DNA of 64,000 nucleotides from assembly GCA_015183035.1 (NCBI GenBank), contig JACZZP010000003.1:620001-684000 (forward strand), read 5' to 3'. Numbering within the stretch: position 1 is the stretch's first letter; each line of letters starts with the position of its first letter. Origin of the DNA: Meloidogyne chitwoodi. Its lineage: Eukaryota > Nematoda > Chromadorea > Rhabditida > Meloidogynidae. The notes below the pieces were generated by a model. That model did not search any database, was not told where the DNA came from, and saw only the letters and a list, made by a program, of their open reading frames with translations. The translations under genes and the position numbers were made by a program. This document shows, piece by piece, positions 28,871 through 40,847 of this stretch.

Positions 28871-30612
28871 ATGCGTTCTACGTCAATGTTCAGGCGCAGA
28901 ATGACATTGTGCTCTTCTTTCTGTTTGTTGGGTCTGTTGATACTACTCTGTCAGTTCTGCGATGCAAGGTGATTTTTCAAATTATTTTTTTTTAAACATT
29001 AAATAATTATTTTATTGTAGCAAAACTACGGAGAAGGTTCAACGAAAAGCCAAAGGGAAGGGTCAACAGAATAATAGCAAAGAACTGCTTCAACAAGGCC
29101 AAGTCAACAAATCGCTCGTTCAATTGGAGAAGGAAGGAATGGAAGATCTTCAGGATGATCCTCTACCTGAGAATGGAGAACCGCCTAAAATTGAACCACC
29201 ACCTGAGAATCCACCACCACCTGAGAATCCACCACCACCTGAGAATCCACCACCACCGGAGAATCCACCACCACCTGCGAACACGCCTCCACCTAATGGA
29301 GATAATAACGAGTAAATTTTAGAATTTTGATTGAATTAACTAAAGTAAACTTAATTTTTTCAGAGAAGGTAAAGAGCCGACGCCTCCTCCAGAAGAGACA
29401 GCTTCGTCGTCCCCTAGTACTGGAACTCCAAAGCCAGAAGCGACAAACAACACTACTCCATCCAACAACGATACTTCGCCGACTCCACAGGATGGAGGTG
29501 GAAATGAGACTTCTACAAACAACGGAACGACAATCAATGGTCCACCACCAGTCGAGACGGAGCAAACGGGGGGAACCAAAGTTAGCGAAAGTGATGCGCC
29601 AACTGAGGGATCACAAGAACCACCAACTGAACCACCACCACCACCAACAGAAGCACCGCCTCCACCAACAGCAGCACCGCCAGAAAAAACAACAAAGATA
29701 TCGCCAATAGGATCAACAACAACAAAGAAACCAGAACCTCCAGCAGAGGAGGGCGGTGGTATTTCTCCTATCATCATTCTGTTAGGAGTTGTTGTAGTGG
29801 TGGTTATCATTGGGACAGTGATCTTTTGCGTAATGAAGAAGAAAAAGAAGGCAGCCGAGGCGGAAAAGGATTTGGAAAAGCAAGAAGGTGGGACAGATGT
29901 CGGCTCTTCTAAGGAAGATGGAGAACAACCAGAAGAAGGCGAAGAGGGAGGAGAGGAAGGCGAAGAGAAGGAAGAGGGTGAAGGCGACGAGGAAGGGTAA
30001 GAAAAAAAAGATTTTTTTTGAATAATATTTTTTATTATTAAGGAAAGAAAAACCCGAAGCGAAGACCATGTTGGCTCCTGGCGCAGCTGGACCCGGCGGC
30101 TCAGCAGGCCCAAGCTCTGAAGAAGGCACTGCGATTGAAGCTACTTCATCACAACAGGCCAAAGGAGGAGAAGGAGGCAAAACCTCTGCTGCAAGTAAAA
30201 GATCGGAAGGAAAGTCTGCTGCTCCTGCTGCTGCTGGTCAGGAAGGTGCGAAAACGGCTGAGCCTGATTCGGAAAGGTAAAAGACAAATTATTAAATTTA
30301 AAGTTAATTTTTAAAAATTTTAGTGAAGCTGCCAAGACCGCAGCACCTCCAGACGCCAAAGATGCCTCAGGGGAGAAAAGTGCCGCCAAAGAAGGGGGAG
30401 CAAAGACAGCCGTTGGCGATGAAGCAGAAGGAGAGAAGAAGACCGATGAGGAAGGCGAGAAGGAAGAGAAAAAAGAAGGGGGTGGTGATGAGAAGAAAGA
30501 AGGTGGCGGTGAGGAAGAGAAGAAAGAAGGGGGTGGTGATGAAGAGAAGAAAGAAGGTGGAGATGAAAAGGAAGAAGAGGCAGCAGGAGGAGAGGAAGGC
30601 GCTGAGGAATGA
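28871..30612 (+). CDS. Proline-rich single-pass membrane protein with charged cytoplasmic tail
   Basis: Five exons, about 500 residues. ATG 28871 is followed by a signal peptide (RMTLCSSFCLLGLLILLCQF CDA). The extracellular part has five PPPPEN-type repeats (29195-29290), then Thr/Ser/Pro/Asn-rich sequence with several N-x-T sites. One transmembrane segment (ISPIIILLGVVVVVVIIG, about 29762-29830) is followed by a KKKKK stop-transfer. The cytoplasmic region is Glu/Gly-rich and ends with repeats of the type EKKEGGGDE (30465-30570). It looks like a mucin-like or matrix-linked surface protein; no family was recognised. Low complexity generates long spurious open frames on the other strand. Confidence 0.75.
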
Positions 30613-31395
30613 CCTAAAACAACACTTGGGATGTTGAAGAGAGAAAAGGAAAGAAAAAGAAAGAACAATGTGTGGTCTTTTTGAAAATCATAAAATCTTG
30701 ATCACTAATATAAAATATCTAAATACACCATTTTTCTTCTCTCCCTCTCTCCTATATTGTTGTACTATATTACTACTAATAATCTATGATTTGCCCCTTT
30801 TCCATTCATTGCGATGTTGCTTTTATTTGTGTGATATATGTACTAATTATATAATTGTTATTTGTAAAATATATCCCCTCGCCAATACACACTATATATG
30901 CATTTGTAGGAACATAATATATATTGTCTGTATATAAATATTCCAATCTTGGAATATATATTGTCTATATAAATAAATAAATATGTAAATATACACACAT
31001 TTGTATTGTATTTTGGTTGAAAAATAAAAAATAATTAAATGTTTTTGTTACAATTTGACTTTTTAAATAGTTTTTGTATGAGAAAAAAATCTTTACAGTT
31101 AAAGTCAATCAAGCCAATTTGATATTTGTCGTTTAAATGCAAAATTATTTAAATTTGATTACAGTTCATTTATTTAATAAAATACTAGGCACCGAAACAG
31201 CTTTTTTACAAATTAAATTTAAACGCTGTTATGAACTGGCCCCTTTTCTTCTTTAGATTTTTTGAAAGTTGATGAAATGAAAATATACATTAAGTAATCC
31301 TTTCCTTACCATTTTGTCTAATTGTATTTTCACAAAATGTATAATGTAAAAATGTGAAGAAATTAAGTTTAACTAAATTTTGAACAATTTTATAA
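30613..31395. other. 3' flank and intergenic region before PIG-N
   Basis: AT-rich, with AATAAA-type signals (for example near 30970 and 31170) and TATATATTGTCTRTATAAAT-like repeats at 30917-30980. No gene is supported; the 89-codon frame at 30668 has no family features. Confidence 0.5.
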
Positions 31396-34300
31396 ATGTT
31401 TGCAGAATTTTTACTTCTAGGGATATTTGTACATTTACTTCTTCTTTATTCTATTTTTGATATTTATTATTCTTCTCCAATTGTTAAAGTTGGAAGAACT
31501 TTTAAAATAATTTCAAGTGATTCTATTGATGTTTTAGCTCCTGCTGATAGGCTTGTTTTCTTTTCTGCAGGTTTAAATTTATTTTTATAAATTAAAAAAT
31601 GAAATATTTTTTAGATGGTCTTAGAGCAAATTCATTTTTTGATAATCCAAAACTTTCTCCTTTTATTCATTCACTCATTTATGGATCTAAGGTTATTTTT
31701 ATTTTATAAATTTAGTTATTAGATTTAAGGCCATTTGGGGTGTTTCGGAGAGCCATGTACCTACAGAATCAAGACCTGGTCATGTAGCTTTATTTGCTGG
31801 TTTTTATGAGGATGTCAGTGCTGTTACGAGGGGATGGAAGTTTGTTTTTTTTAATTTTTAAATTTTATTTTAATATTTTTTACATTAAATTTTATTTATT
31901 TTTTAATTTATTGAAATTTTGTTCCTTATTTTTTAGATCTAATCCAATACCTTTTGATTCTACCTTTAATCAATCAGAATTCTCATTTTTATGGGGAAGT
32001 CCAGATATTGTCAATCTATTTTCAACAAACATTCCTCATACTTATTCTCAAATATATGCTCCAGAATTGGAAGATTTTGCAAGTGAAAATGCTTCTAAAC
32101 TTGATGAATGGGTATTTCAACGAGTTGAGGTTTTTATTTATTTTTTAAAATTAATAATTTTCTATAAATACTTTTACAGGAATTTTTTATTCGTGCACAA
32201 AAAGGTGACAAAAATACTAAAAAACTCCTTTCAATTAAACGCTCAATTTACTTTCTTCATTTGCTTGGATTAGACACAAATGGACATGGAAATAAACCTC
32301 ATTCTGAACAATATTTGGAAAATATTAGAATTGTGGACAAAGGAGTAGAAAAAATTGTTAATTTATTTGAAAATTATTTTAATGATAACAGGTTTATTTT
32401 ATTTCTTTCTGAAGAAAAATTTAAAATTAATTTTTTAGAACAGTTTATTTATTTACTGCAGATCATGGAATGACTGACTGGGGCTCTCATGGTATTCTAA
32501 TAATTAATTTTTTAAATTTTGAGGAATTAATATTCCATTTTATAACCCTTAAAATTTTATTTTTTAAAATATTTTTTTATTAATTTTTATTTAAAGGTGA
32601 TGGTTCACCAAACGAAGTCCAAACTCCATTCGTTGCTTGGGGATCAGGAATTGCTCCAACAACAAAAGAAGAAGTATTAAAAAAATTAAATTTAACACAA
32701 GTAGATATTGCCCCATTTCAATCAGCTTTACTTGGAATTTCTATTCCTTCAAATTCTTTTGGAATTGTTCCAACACAATTATTAACACATTTGCCTAATA
32801 AATATATTTTTTCAACTGTTTATTCAAATTTTAAACAGGTTTTTTAATTTAATTTAAAAAAGAATTTTTGATTTAAATTAATTATTTTTTTTAGATGTCA
32901 GAACAATTTTTAATTCGCAGAGCGGATAGAAGAGCCCATTCTTTTCGTTTTTTATTTTCTGAATATTCAGAATTAAGTTTTGAAGGTTTGGTAAAAATTG
33001 AAAATGAAATTCTTCGTTTGGCACAATTAAAGAAATATGAGACTGCTTGGAAGGTTTTCTTTTTTTAAATTTAATTTTAAATTTTATTTTTAAGAATTGT
33101 ATAAATTTAATTCCAACAATTCGTTCAGCTCTTGTTTATTTTCATCGTTATAATCAATTTAGTCAGGGATTGGCTATTTGTGCTATTTTTTGTTCTTGGA
33201 ATTTTGTACTTTATGCTTCACTTTTTGAGTATTATTTTTTAATAAAAATTATTAAAATTTGAAAGACAACTTTTCTACTTTAAAAAAACTCCATTTATTC
33301 TCAAAAAAATATTTTTTTTATCCAAAAATGAAAAATATTTCTTGCGAATAAATGGGGTGTTTTTACGTAAAGAAGACTTAAGAGAAGAATTAATTTTTTT
33401 TTAAATTTTTTTAATTTTTAGAAATAAAAAAAAGTCTTTTTCACATGTTTATTTACCCAAAGGAATTTTATTTTTAATTTTATTTATAATTTCAATAATT
33501 GTTTGGTCAAATGGATGGCCTTTAATTAATTATTTTTATTTTTTAATGCCAATATATTTATTTTCTATAAGTCTTAAAATGATTGGAAAAGAAGATTTTT
33601 TTAATTTTAAAAATTTTAAAAATTTTTTTAAATTAAAAAATATTTTTATTGGATTAATAATGACAGGTTTTTTTTTATTTTTTTAATTTAAATATTTATT
33701 TTTTTTAGTTTTTTCAATTTTTCTGCTTGTTTATGTCTTTTTTGAACGTTTTACTCTTTCTTTAATATTTTTGTTAATATCTCCTTTTTGGATTTTTAAA
33801 AATATTTTAAATAAAAGAAGGGAATTTATTAAATTGGATAAAAATGATGATTTAAATTATAAAGGTTTTTTTTTAATTTATTTATTTATTTTTAGTTAAA
33901 CAAATTTTTTGGGATATTAAAATAAAATTTATTTTTTTCAATTTAAAAATTGAAAGGTCTAAAACATTTCTCTTATACTTTTAATTTTTGAAATTTATTT
34001 AATAATTTTGATAGAGAGAAAGAGATTAAAAATAATTAATTTTTTAAATTTATATTATTTTTTGGAACCTAAATCTTTTAATTTTTAAAATTATTTTAAA
34101 TGTTTTAAAACTTTTAATTAATTTAGTCAATTATTATTCAAATAAACAAATAAATAAAAATGAATTTACAATTAGAGAAAGACAATTATTTAAACGAGAA
34201 CATTATTTATTAGATGAAGACACATTTTCTTCTTCTACTAAAATTGGTGACAACAATAATTCAAATAATAATATTATAATTATTTATAAAAATAAATGGT

Positions 34301-37200
34301 AAAAAAATTAATTAATTAAATTATTTTTTAAATTTAAAAATAAAAAGGGGTCATTACCCTCCAGCCTTCCCTCTGTTCCTTCCAGACCACAAAAATTAAT
34401 TTTTTTTTTAATATTTTTTTTTAATTTTTTAGGTGTTATTTATGGGCAATTCTCTGTATTTTATTATCAATATTTCCTTTATTGGACACTGTTGGAAATT
34501 CTCAAAGACCTTTACTTGTTATTTTTGCACAAATTATTAATTTAATTTTTATTTATTTTTTTAATAAATTTAATAAAAATGGAGGAAAATTATTTATTAT
34601 TATTTTTATTGCATTTTTATTACATTTTTTAACTTTTTTATTTCTTTTATTTGATTTTTTTGAGGTAAGAAAATATTTAAAATTAATAATTAATTTTTAA
34701 GGGAGAGTTTTCTTTTATTTTCTCTTACCGTCTCTCTATTTTCCCTGTTCTCTCTATTTTTTTTTAATAGTTCCTTTTGATTTACAAGGTCTCTCGAACA
34801 TTTATTTTTAAAAATAAATTTTTTGCTTTTGAAATATTTTAAAAAAATTTTGGTAACATTTTTATTTTCTTACAGTAATCCTCTTTACAATAAAAAACTA
34901 AAACTTTATTTGAGGTACACCCCATTTATTCGCAAGAAAATATTTTATTTTTCAGGTCAATTTTAGATGTAAAATATTTGCGATTAAATGGGATGTCTAC
35001 CTAAACTAGACTAGTAAAAAAATTAATAAATTTTTTTTTAATTTTTAAAGGTTCATTTTACCAACAATTTAATAATAATTTCAAAATCATTTGTTTGGTT
35101 AACAATTCCAATTTCTTTTTTATTTCCTCTTCTTTTCTGGAAGAAAAAAACAAAAACAACAAAAAATAATAATTTAATAAATATTCAATTAATTTTTTGG
35201 AATATTTTTATTCAAATACCTTTTAATTTATTATCAATTTCGCATGAAGCATTATTTCTTTGTTTATTTTCTTCTCTACTTTTTGTTTATTTTAAAGTGG
35301 AAACAGGTTTTTTTTTTAAGAAAATTTTTTTATTTTTTTTCTAAAATCCAACACTCAAAAAACCAAAAAAAGTTTAAAAAAGTTTTGTTGATACTTTATT
35401 TTTTTTCCGAGTCGTAAAAAATAGGGGACGTTTCAGAGTACCCAGTTCAGAGTACAAGCAAAAGAAAACTTGAGAGTATGACTTTTAATCAACTGACTTT
35501 GAATTGGCGCTTTTCGTACGGCTTTGTTAAAAAAATATCTGAACTTATGGACACTAGAGTCTGTTGGTTTGATAGTTCTACTTTTAGAGAATATTTATTT
35601 ATTTAATATACACACAATTAATAACAAAACAACACATTAGGGGAGAGATAACAAAAAATACACAATTATTAGCAAAACAACAAATTATATTTAGAATATT
35701 TATTTATGCATTTTTGTTTTTCCTCTCTTTCCTCTCATTTTATTGTTGTTCTTTCACATCAATTCTTCTGAACTCCCACAATTGTTCCGCATTTCGAGCA
35801 GTGATGTTTGTAGTCGGAGAGTTTCTCAACGTAGAAGATAATAGGTGAGAAACAGCAACAGACGAGACACATTACAATAAATAGTAGGACGCCCATCTGA
35901 TTTAGGGATTTGGTGACTTTGCTGAGACCTTCCTCACCACAAACAGTGCACTTGACCTGAAGAGAAAAAAGAAAATTTTAAAAAAATTTAAAAAAATTTT
36001 GAAAATAGTAAACATACCTCCGTAGGATGTTGACCGAGCATTGGATTGTTTGGGTCCATCTTTGATGTTGTTGTTAGCAGCGAACTTTGATATTGTAGGA
36101 GAGAACAAGTTTAGTAGTAGAATATTTAATTTAATGTTTTTCAAGTGTTTTTATACTAACATTTTTTTATTTTATTCTGCAATACTCTTTGAAAAATAAA
36201 GATGCTCCCTTGTTACGTTGAATTACTTATATTTTAAAATTATTTTTTAATGTCTGAAAATAATTTTTTTCAAAAAAAAAAACGTTTTGCTAAAAAATTA
36301 TAAAATCTGCGCCAAAATAACCCTCTATTCTTCCTTGAGAGAGTTTCCTTATCTTCTATAGGAAGAGGGTTATTTCGGCGCAGAAATAAAATTAATTTTT
36401 ATTTTAATTTTTAAATATTTATTTTTTTATTTTAAATAGATGTCATAAGATTATCAAATTATGAAATTAACAAAGAAAAAAATAAAACTTTTATAAATAT
36501 TTCTGAAGTGATGAAAGCTTTTTTTCTTGTGATTTGCATTGAAATGGGTAATTTAAAAAAATTTAACATTTTTTCAATTAAAAAAATTTTTTTCAGCATT
36601 TTTTGGTACAGGAAATATTTCTTCATTAAATTCATTTAATCCTTCTTTTTTACGCCATTTTATTAGTATTTTTTCTCCCTTCATTATGGCAGCACTTTTA
36701 CTTTTAAAAATATTTATTCCTTTTTTATTAATTTCTGTTCATTTTGTTGCTCTGATTTTTGAAAAAAATAAAAATTTAAATAATCAAAAAATGTTTATTA
36801 AAAGACTTTCTACAATTGTTGCACTTATTACTAATAATATGGCCATGGTAAAAGAGAAAATAACATTTGACACCCCATTTATTCGCAAAAAAATTCACCT
36901 AAAAATAAAAAATATTTTTTTGCGAATAAATGGGGTGTTACCTAAAGTAGGGAAAAGTTCTAAACATTTTGCCAAAATTCAAAAAAAAATATTTACTAAT
37001 TTTGGTGAATTGTCTTTTCTGTGAATTATCTCCCCTTCTTTAAAATTAATTTTTTTCTTTTTTAGGTATTTTTTTATTGTCTCCATACAGAAGGATCTTG
37101 GCTTAAAATAGGCATTTCAATAAGTAATTATGTTATTTGTTTAGTTTGTTCAGCAGTTATTTATGTTTTATTACATTTGGCAAATTGGCTTTTTTTGTGA
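31396..37200 (+). CDS. GPI ethanolamine phosphate transferase 1 (PIG-N/Mcd4)
   Basis: Many short exons. The N-terminal anchor ([20 protein letters not shown]) precedes a lumenal alkaline-phosphatase-like domain: [14 protein letters not shown] (metal site and catalytic region), [100 protein letters not shown]. These match PIG-N/Mcd4 throughout. The second half is a polytopic membrane domain with [17 protein letters not shown] and the end [17 protein letters not shown], as in human PIGN. Role: adds ethanolamine phosphate to the first mannose of GPI precursors in the ER. Introns contain three family-B MITEs, a 78-bp MITE and an entire antisense LITAF gene. Confidence 0.9.
33289..33360. repeat. 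MITE family B, copy 3
   Basis: In a PIG-N intron: ACTCCATTTATTCTCAAAAA on the left, TTGCGAATAAATGGGGTG on the right. The left arm is more decayed than the right. Confidence 0.75.
34913..35004. repeat. MITE family B, copy 4
   Basis: In a PIG-N intron: GGTACACCCCATTTATTCGC on the left, GCGATTAAATGGGATGTCTA on the right, with the loop TTTTAGATGTAAAATA shared with copies 1 and 2. Confidence 0.8.
35759..36059 (-). CDS. LITAF-domain protein 1, nested antisense in a PIG-N intron
   Basis: Two exons. Exon 1 encodes [14 protein letters not shown]; exon 2 starts [12 protein letters not shown], has a hydrophobic stretch [20 protein letters not shown] and ends [15 protein letters not shown]. The CxxC...HxCxxCG frame around a membrane-inserted hydrophobic helix is the LITAF/SIMPLE zinc domain, which in animals sits on the cytosolic face of late endosomes and lysosomes. 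At about 80 residues it is short for the family. It lies wholly inside an intron of PIG-N on the opposite strand. It is the most diverged of four tandem copies. Confidence 0.8.
36306..36384. repeat. 78-bp MITE with TCTGCGCC ends in a PIG-N intron
   Basis: TCTGCGCCAAAATAACCCTC at the left and GAGGGTTATTTCGGCGCAGA at the right are near-perfect inverted repeats, extended by TATTCTTCC/GGAAGA. Single copy here. Confidence 0.8.
36871..36948. repeat. MITE family B, copy 5
   Basis: CACCCCATTTATTCGCAAAA and TTTTTTTGCGAATAAATGGG plus GTGTTACCTAAAGTAG. It lies in the last PIG-N intron, right after the donor GCCATG|gtaaaa, and keeps an open frame through it by chance. Confidence 0.8.
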
Positions 37201-37644
37201 ATATTTTTTTGTTTTTAATTTAATTCTTTATAGAAATAAATTTTTCTTTAAATATTACAAAATATTTTAATAGTAATTCTTGAAATAACTGATATTTTAA
37301 GATTTTCTAATTTTTGCTCAAAATCGGGGAAAATTGAATATTTTCTCCAATTCTAAAATATCTTAAATTTTATATAGTTGATTTTTAGATAAAATTGAAT
37401 TAATTAATTAGGGTAGAAATTAAAGAAGAGGATCGGATAAATTTCAATAAAATTGGACAATCTCAAATGGAAAAAAGTGGAGGAAATGGACTTTAAAAAT
37501 AATTAAGAATTTTATTTATTTATTTAATTAATACATATACATGAGATAACAAACAAAATATAACAACAATATTTAGGCAAAACACCCAATTATTTATAAT
37601 ATTTATTTATTTTTTTCCTCTCATCTCATTTTGTTGTTTTCTTT

Positions 37645-37976
37645 TCAACAATTCTTTTTGATTCCCAACAAAGTTCCACATGCTGAACAACGATGATAGT
37701 AGTCGAAAACACCATCAAGGAAACAAAGAACAGGTATGAAACAGCAGAGACAGGTTATCGCCATGAAAACAGCAACCAAGGAGAACATCATATTTGGGGT
37801 TCGTCTAACCATGCTAAGAGTTTCCTGGCCACAACTATTACAATAAAGCTGAAAAAGAGAAAAATTAAAAAAAAAAAAATTAATAAACATACCATCATAG
37901 GATGACTATCAAGCATTGGATTGTAAAGCATTGGGTTGATAAGCACTGAATTGTCGACCACTCGGTTCTTAAACAT
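37645..37976 (-). CDS. LITAF-domain protein 2
   Basis: Two exons: MFKNRVVDNSVLINPMLYNP then MLDSHPMM; after a short intron LYCNSCGQETLSMVRRTPN, a hydrophobic helix (MFSLVAVFMAITCLCCFIPV), and HRCSACGTLLGIKKNC. Zinc cysteines CNSC and CSAC are present. Very similar to copy 3. The NPML-x-NPML repeats in exon 1 resemble the Pro-rich N-terminus of LITAF proteins. About 90 residues. It lies 445 bp beyond the PIG-N stop, convergent with it. Confidence 0.82.
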
Positions 37977-38104
37977 CTTTGAGGTTGTTAGCAGCGAACT
38001 TTGATATTGGAAGAGAACAAGTTTAGTAGTAGAATATTTTATTTAAATGTTTTTCATTGTTTTTATACTAATTTGTATTTTTAAACTTTTACAGTTTAAG
38101 TTAG

Positions 38105-38452
38105 CACCCCATTTATTCGCAAGAAAATATTTTATTGTTTCAGGACAAAACGCCATCCGACAAAAATATCTTAAAACAGAGTAAATTTCAACGAATAGTC
38201 CAAGTTTTGCGCATTAATCGTAAAGGGCCTGTTCAGTGTTAGCCAGTTCAGTGTCGCCGGTTAAGCCTAAAAATCTCATATGAAATCGGGCCCGAACTTT
38301 GATTTTATCAGAAACTAATATTATTTGTTCCTTTTTTTTACTAAAATTCCGGTAGTACTGCTATTAACTGGCCCAACACTAACTGACCTCAAACGGTCAT
38401 TAATGTCCTATGTATTTTTCTGCGAATAGATGGGGTGTTTAACCTAAAGTAG
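38105..38452. repeat. MITE family B, long copy 6, carrying an insertion
   Basis: Starts CACCCCATTTATTCGCAAGA and ends GCGAATAGATGGGGTGTTTA. The first and last parts match copy 7 at 39300-39474 (for example ACAAAACGYCATYCGA and GGTCATTAATGT). About 170 bp of extra sequence (roughly 38226-38392), starting GGGCCTGTTCAGTGTTAGCC, interrupts it. Confidence 0.7.
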
Positions 38453-38820
38453 TTAATTCCTTCGTATTAGATTATCAGAGGCGACGTAACAAAAAAAATA
38501 AATTAAGGTTCATTTAGTTCGGAATCCGATCGAAATTTACTAATTTCAATACCGATTCCGAGTTAGAATCAAAATTTTTCAAACTTAAATTTATACCTTA
38601 CCGATTGAGAAAATTTCAATAAAATTGGACAATCTTAAGTGGAGGAAATGAACTTTAAAAATAATTAAGAATTTTATTTATTTATTTAATTAATATATTT
38701 ACATAAGAGAGATAACAAACAAAATATAACAACAATATTTAGGCAAAACAACCCAATTATTTAGAATATTTATTTTTATTTTTTGTTTTCCTCATCTTAT
38801 TTTGTTGTTTTTCTTTTATA

Positions 38821-39149
38821 TCAATTCCTTTTGATTCCCAACAATGTTCCACATGCTGAACAACGATGATAGTAGTCGAAGAGACCATCAAGGAAACAAA
38901 GAACAGGTATGAAACAGCAGAGCGAGAAGATCGTCAATAGAACAGCCAAGACGATGAAAGTCACAGTTGGAGTTCGTCTAACCATGCTAAGAGTTTCCTG
39001 ACCACAACCATGACAATAAAGCTGAAGAGATAAAAATTAAAAAATAATTAAAAAAATAAACATACCACCATAGGATAATTATCAAGCATTGGATTGTAAA
39101 GCATTGGATTTATAAGCACTGAATTGTCGGCCACTCGATTCATCATCAT
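38821..39149 (-). CDS. LITAF-domain protein 3
   Basis: Two exons: MMMNRVADNSVLINPMLYNP then MLDNYPMV; second exon LYCHGCGQETLSMVRRTPTV, hydrophobic FIVLAVLLTIFSLCCFIPVL, then HRCSACGTLLGIKRN. Closest to copy 2, including the flanking noncoding DNA (matching blocks at 37430-37560, 38600-38740 and 39830-39970), so copies 2-4 arose by tandem duplication of a unit of about 1.2 kb. Confidence 0.82.
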
Positions 39150-39299
39150 CTTTGATGTTTAGCAGCGAACTTTGTAGAAGAGAACAAGTTTTTAGTAGTA
39201 GAATATTTTATTTAAATGTTTTTCAAGTGTTTTTACACTAATTTTTATAATTTTGTAATGGAATAAATGTGTTTGGAACTTACAATTAGTTTAAGTGAA

Positions 39300-39474
39300 A
39301 ACACCCCATTTATTCGCAAGAAAATAATTTATTTTAAGTGTCAGAACAAAACGTCATTCGATCAAAATATCTTCAAACATTAGAGTATCAACGAATATAT
39401 CTAATTTTGTGTGAAGTGGTCATTAATGTTTTATATATTTTCTTGCGAATAGATGGGCTGTTTAACCTCAAGTA
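39300..39474. repeat. MITE family B, long copy 7
   Basis: CACCCCATTTATTCGCAAGA at the left, CTTGCGAATAGATGGGCTGT at the right, about 175 bp. Shares its longer interior with copy 6, so it was probably copied with the LITAF unit. Confidence 0.75.
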
Positions 39475-40058
39475 GACAATTTTCGTCTTTTCACTTTTCA
39501 GAGATGTAATCTAACACTAATAAATAAATTAGGGTTCATTTAATTCGGAATCCGACAAAACTCGAAATTTAAGATTTTCAATACCGATTCAGAGTTATGA
39601 TCAAAATTTTTCAAACTTTTAAATTTATTGCCTTAACGAAATTAACAAAAAAATGTTCACTTAAATATTATAATATGTTTAGTAGAAATAATCCAATAAA
39701 TAATTGACCCTTTTCTAGTTTTTGCTCAAAATCGGGGAAAATTGAATATTTTCTTCAATTCAAAAATATCTTAAATTTTATAAATATAGTTGATTTTTAG
39801 GTAAAATTGAATTAATTAGGGTAGAAATTAAAGAAGAGGATCGGATAAATTCCAATAAGACTGGGCAATCCTAAGTTGAAAAAAGTGGAGGAAATGGACT
39901 AAAAAAATAAAGAATTTTATTAATTTATTTAATTAATACATATACATGAGATAACAAACAAAATATAACAATATTTAGGCAAAACAACCCAATTATTTAG
40001 AATATTTATTTTTGTTTTTCCTCTCTTCCTAATCTCATTTTGTTGTTTTTCTTTTACA

Positions 40059-40374
40059 TCAATTCTTTTTGGTTCCCAACAAAGTTCCGCATATTGGACA
40101 GTGATGATTGTAGTCGAAGAGGCTTTCCATGCCACAGAGAAGAGGTGTGCAACAGAATAATGAGGTGAACGTCATTATAACAAATACCAAGACGAACATA
40201 TTATTTGTGGATCGTACAACTCTGCTAAGAGATTCCTCGCCGCAAACATTGCACTTTAACTTAAGAAAGAGAAAATTTTTAAGAAAAATTTAAAAAAAAG
40301 TAAGAACATACCATCATAGGATGGCTATCAACCAATGGATTCATAAGCATTGGATTGCTAGGAGTTGGATTCAT
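40059..40374 (-). CDS. LITAF-domain protein 4
   Basis: Exon 1: MNPTPSNPMLMNPLVDSHPM M; exon 2: LKCNVCGEESLSRVVRSTNN, hydrophobic MFVLVFVIMTFTSLFCCTPL, then HHCPICGTLLGTKKN. It keeps the canonical HxCPxCGxxLG end most faithfully of the four. About 85 residues. Its KCNVCGEE start links it to copy 1 (KCTVCGEE), while copies 2 and 3 have LYCxxCGQE. Confidence 0.82.
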
Positions 40375-40847
40375 CTTTGATTTGTTATTGGCAGCGAACT
40401 TTTTAGAAGAGAAGAATAAATTAGCGGTAGAATATTTATTAAAATGTTTTTTTAAAGTGTTTTTATACTAATTTTATTTTTATAAATTTAGGACAGATAA
40501 AGAGTTTCTCTCTTCTCCCTGCAATTTTTCAGTACAAAACTGATAAAAAGATTGAAATGTGTCGAATGGTAAAACAGCTCGAAATGTCCGGAAAAAACTT
40601 TTTTCTACTATTTTATCTGATTAATGTTTAGTAAAATTCTCAAAGTTAAAATGGTTTTGTTGTTTAAGGCATTGATAGACATTTTTAATTTTTTTGCGAA
40701 TAAATGGGGTTTTTCCCCTTATGTCTTTGGCCAATTCTGCCTTTTTCTTTTAACTTATACAATCTCCATTTTTTATACAAAAAATAAAATTACAAATTTA
40801 AAATTTATTTATGCTTTTTTAAAAAAATAATTTAACAAATTGCTTTT

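Noticed and set aside
29340..30113. 257-codon open frame on the minus strand, Ser/Pro-rich
   Set aside because: It is the antisense shadow of the Glu/Lys/Pro-coding exons of the proline-rich membrane protein; low-complexity codons leave the other strand open.
30141..30668. 175-codon minus-strand frame of SSPPPSFFS repeats
   Set aside because: Antisense of the KKEGGGDE repeats in the same gene; no independent splice or start context.
36686..37024. Reading the full 112-codon frame as one PIG-N exon
   Set aside because: The second half runs through a family-B MITE; PIG-N similarity resumes after a GT donor at 36848 and an acceptor at about 37065.
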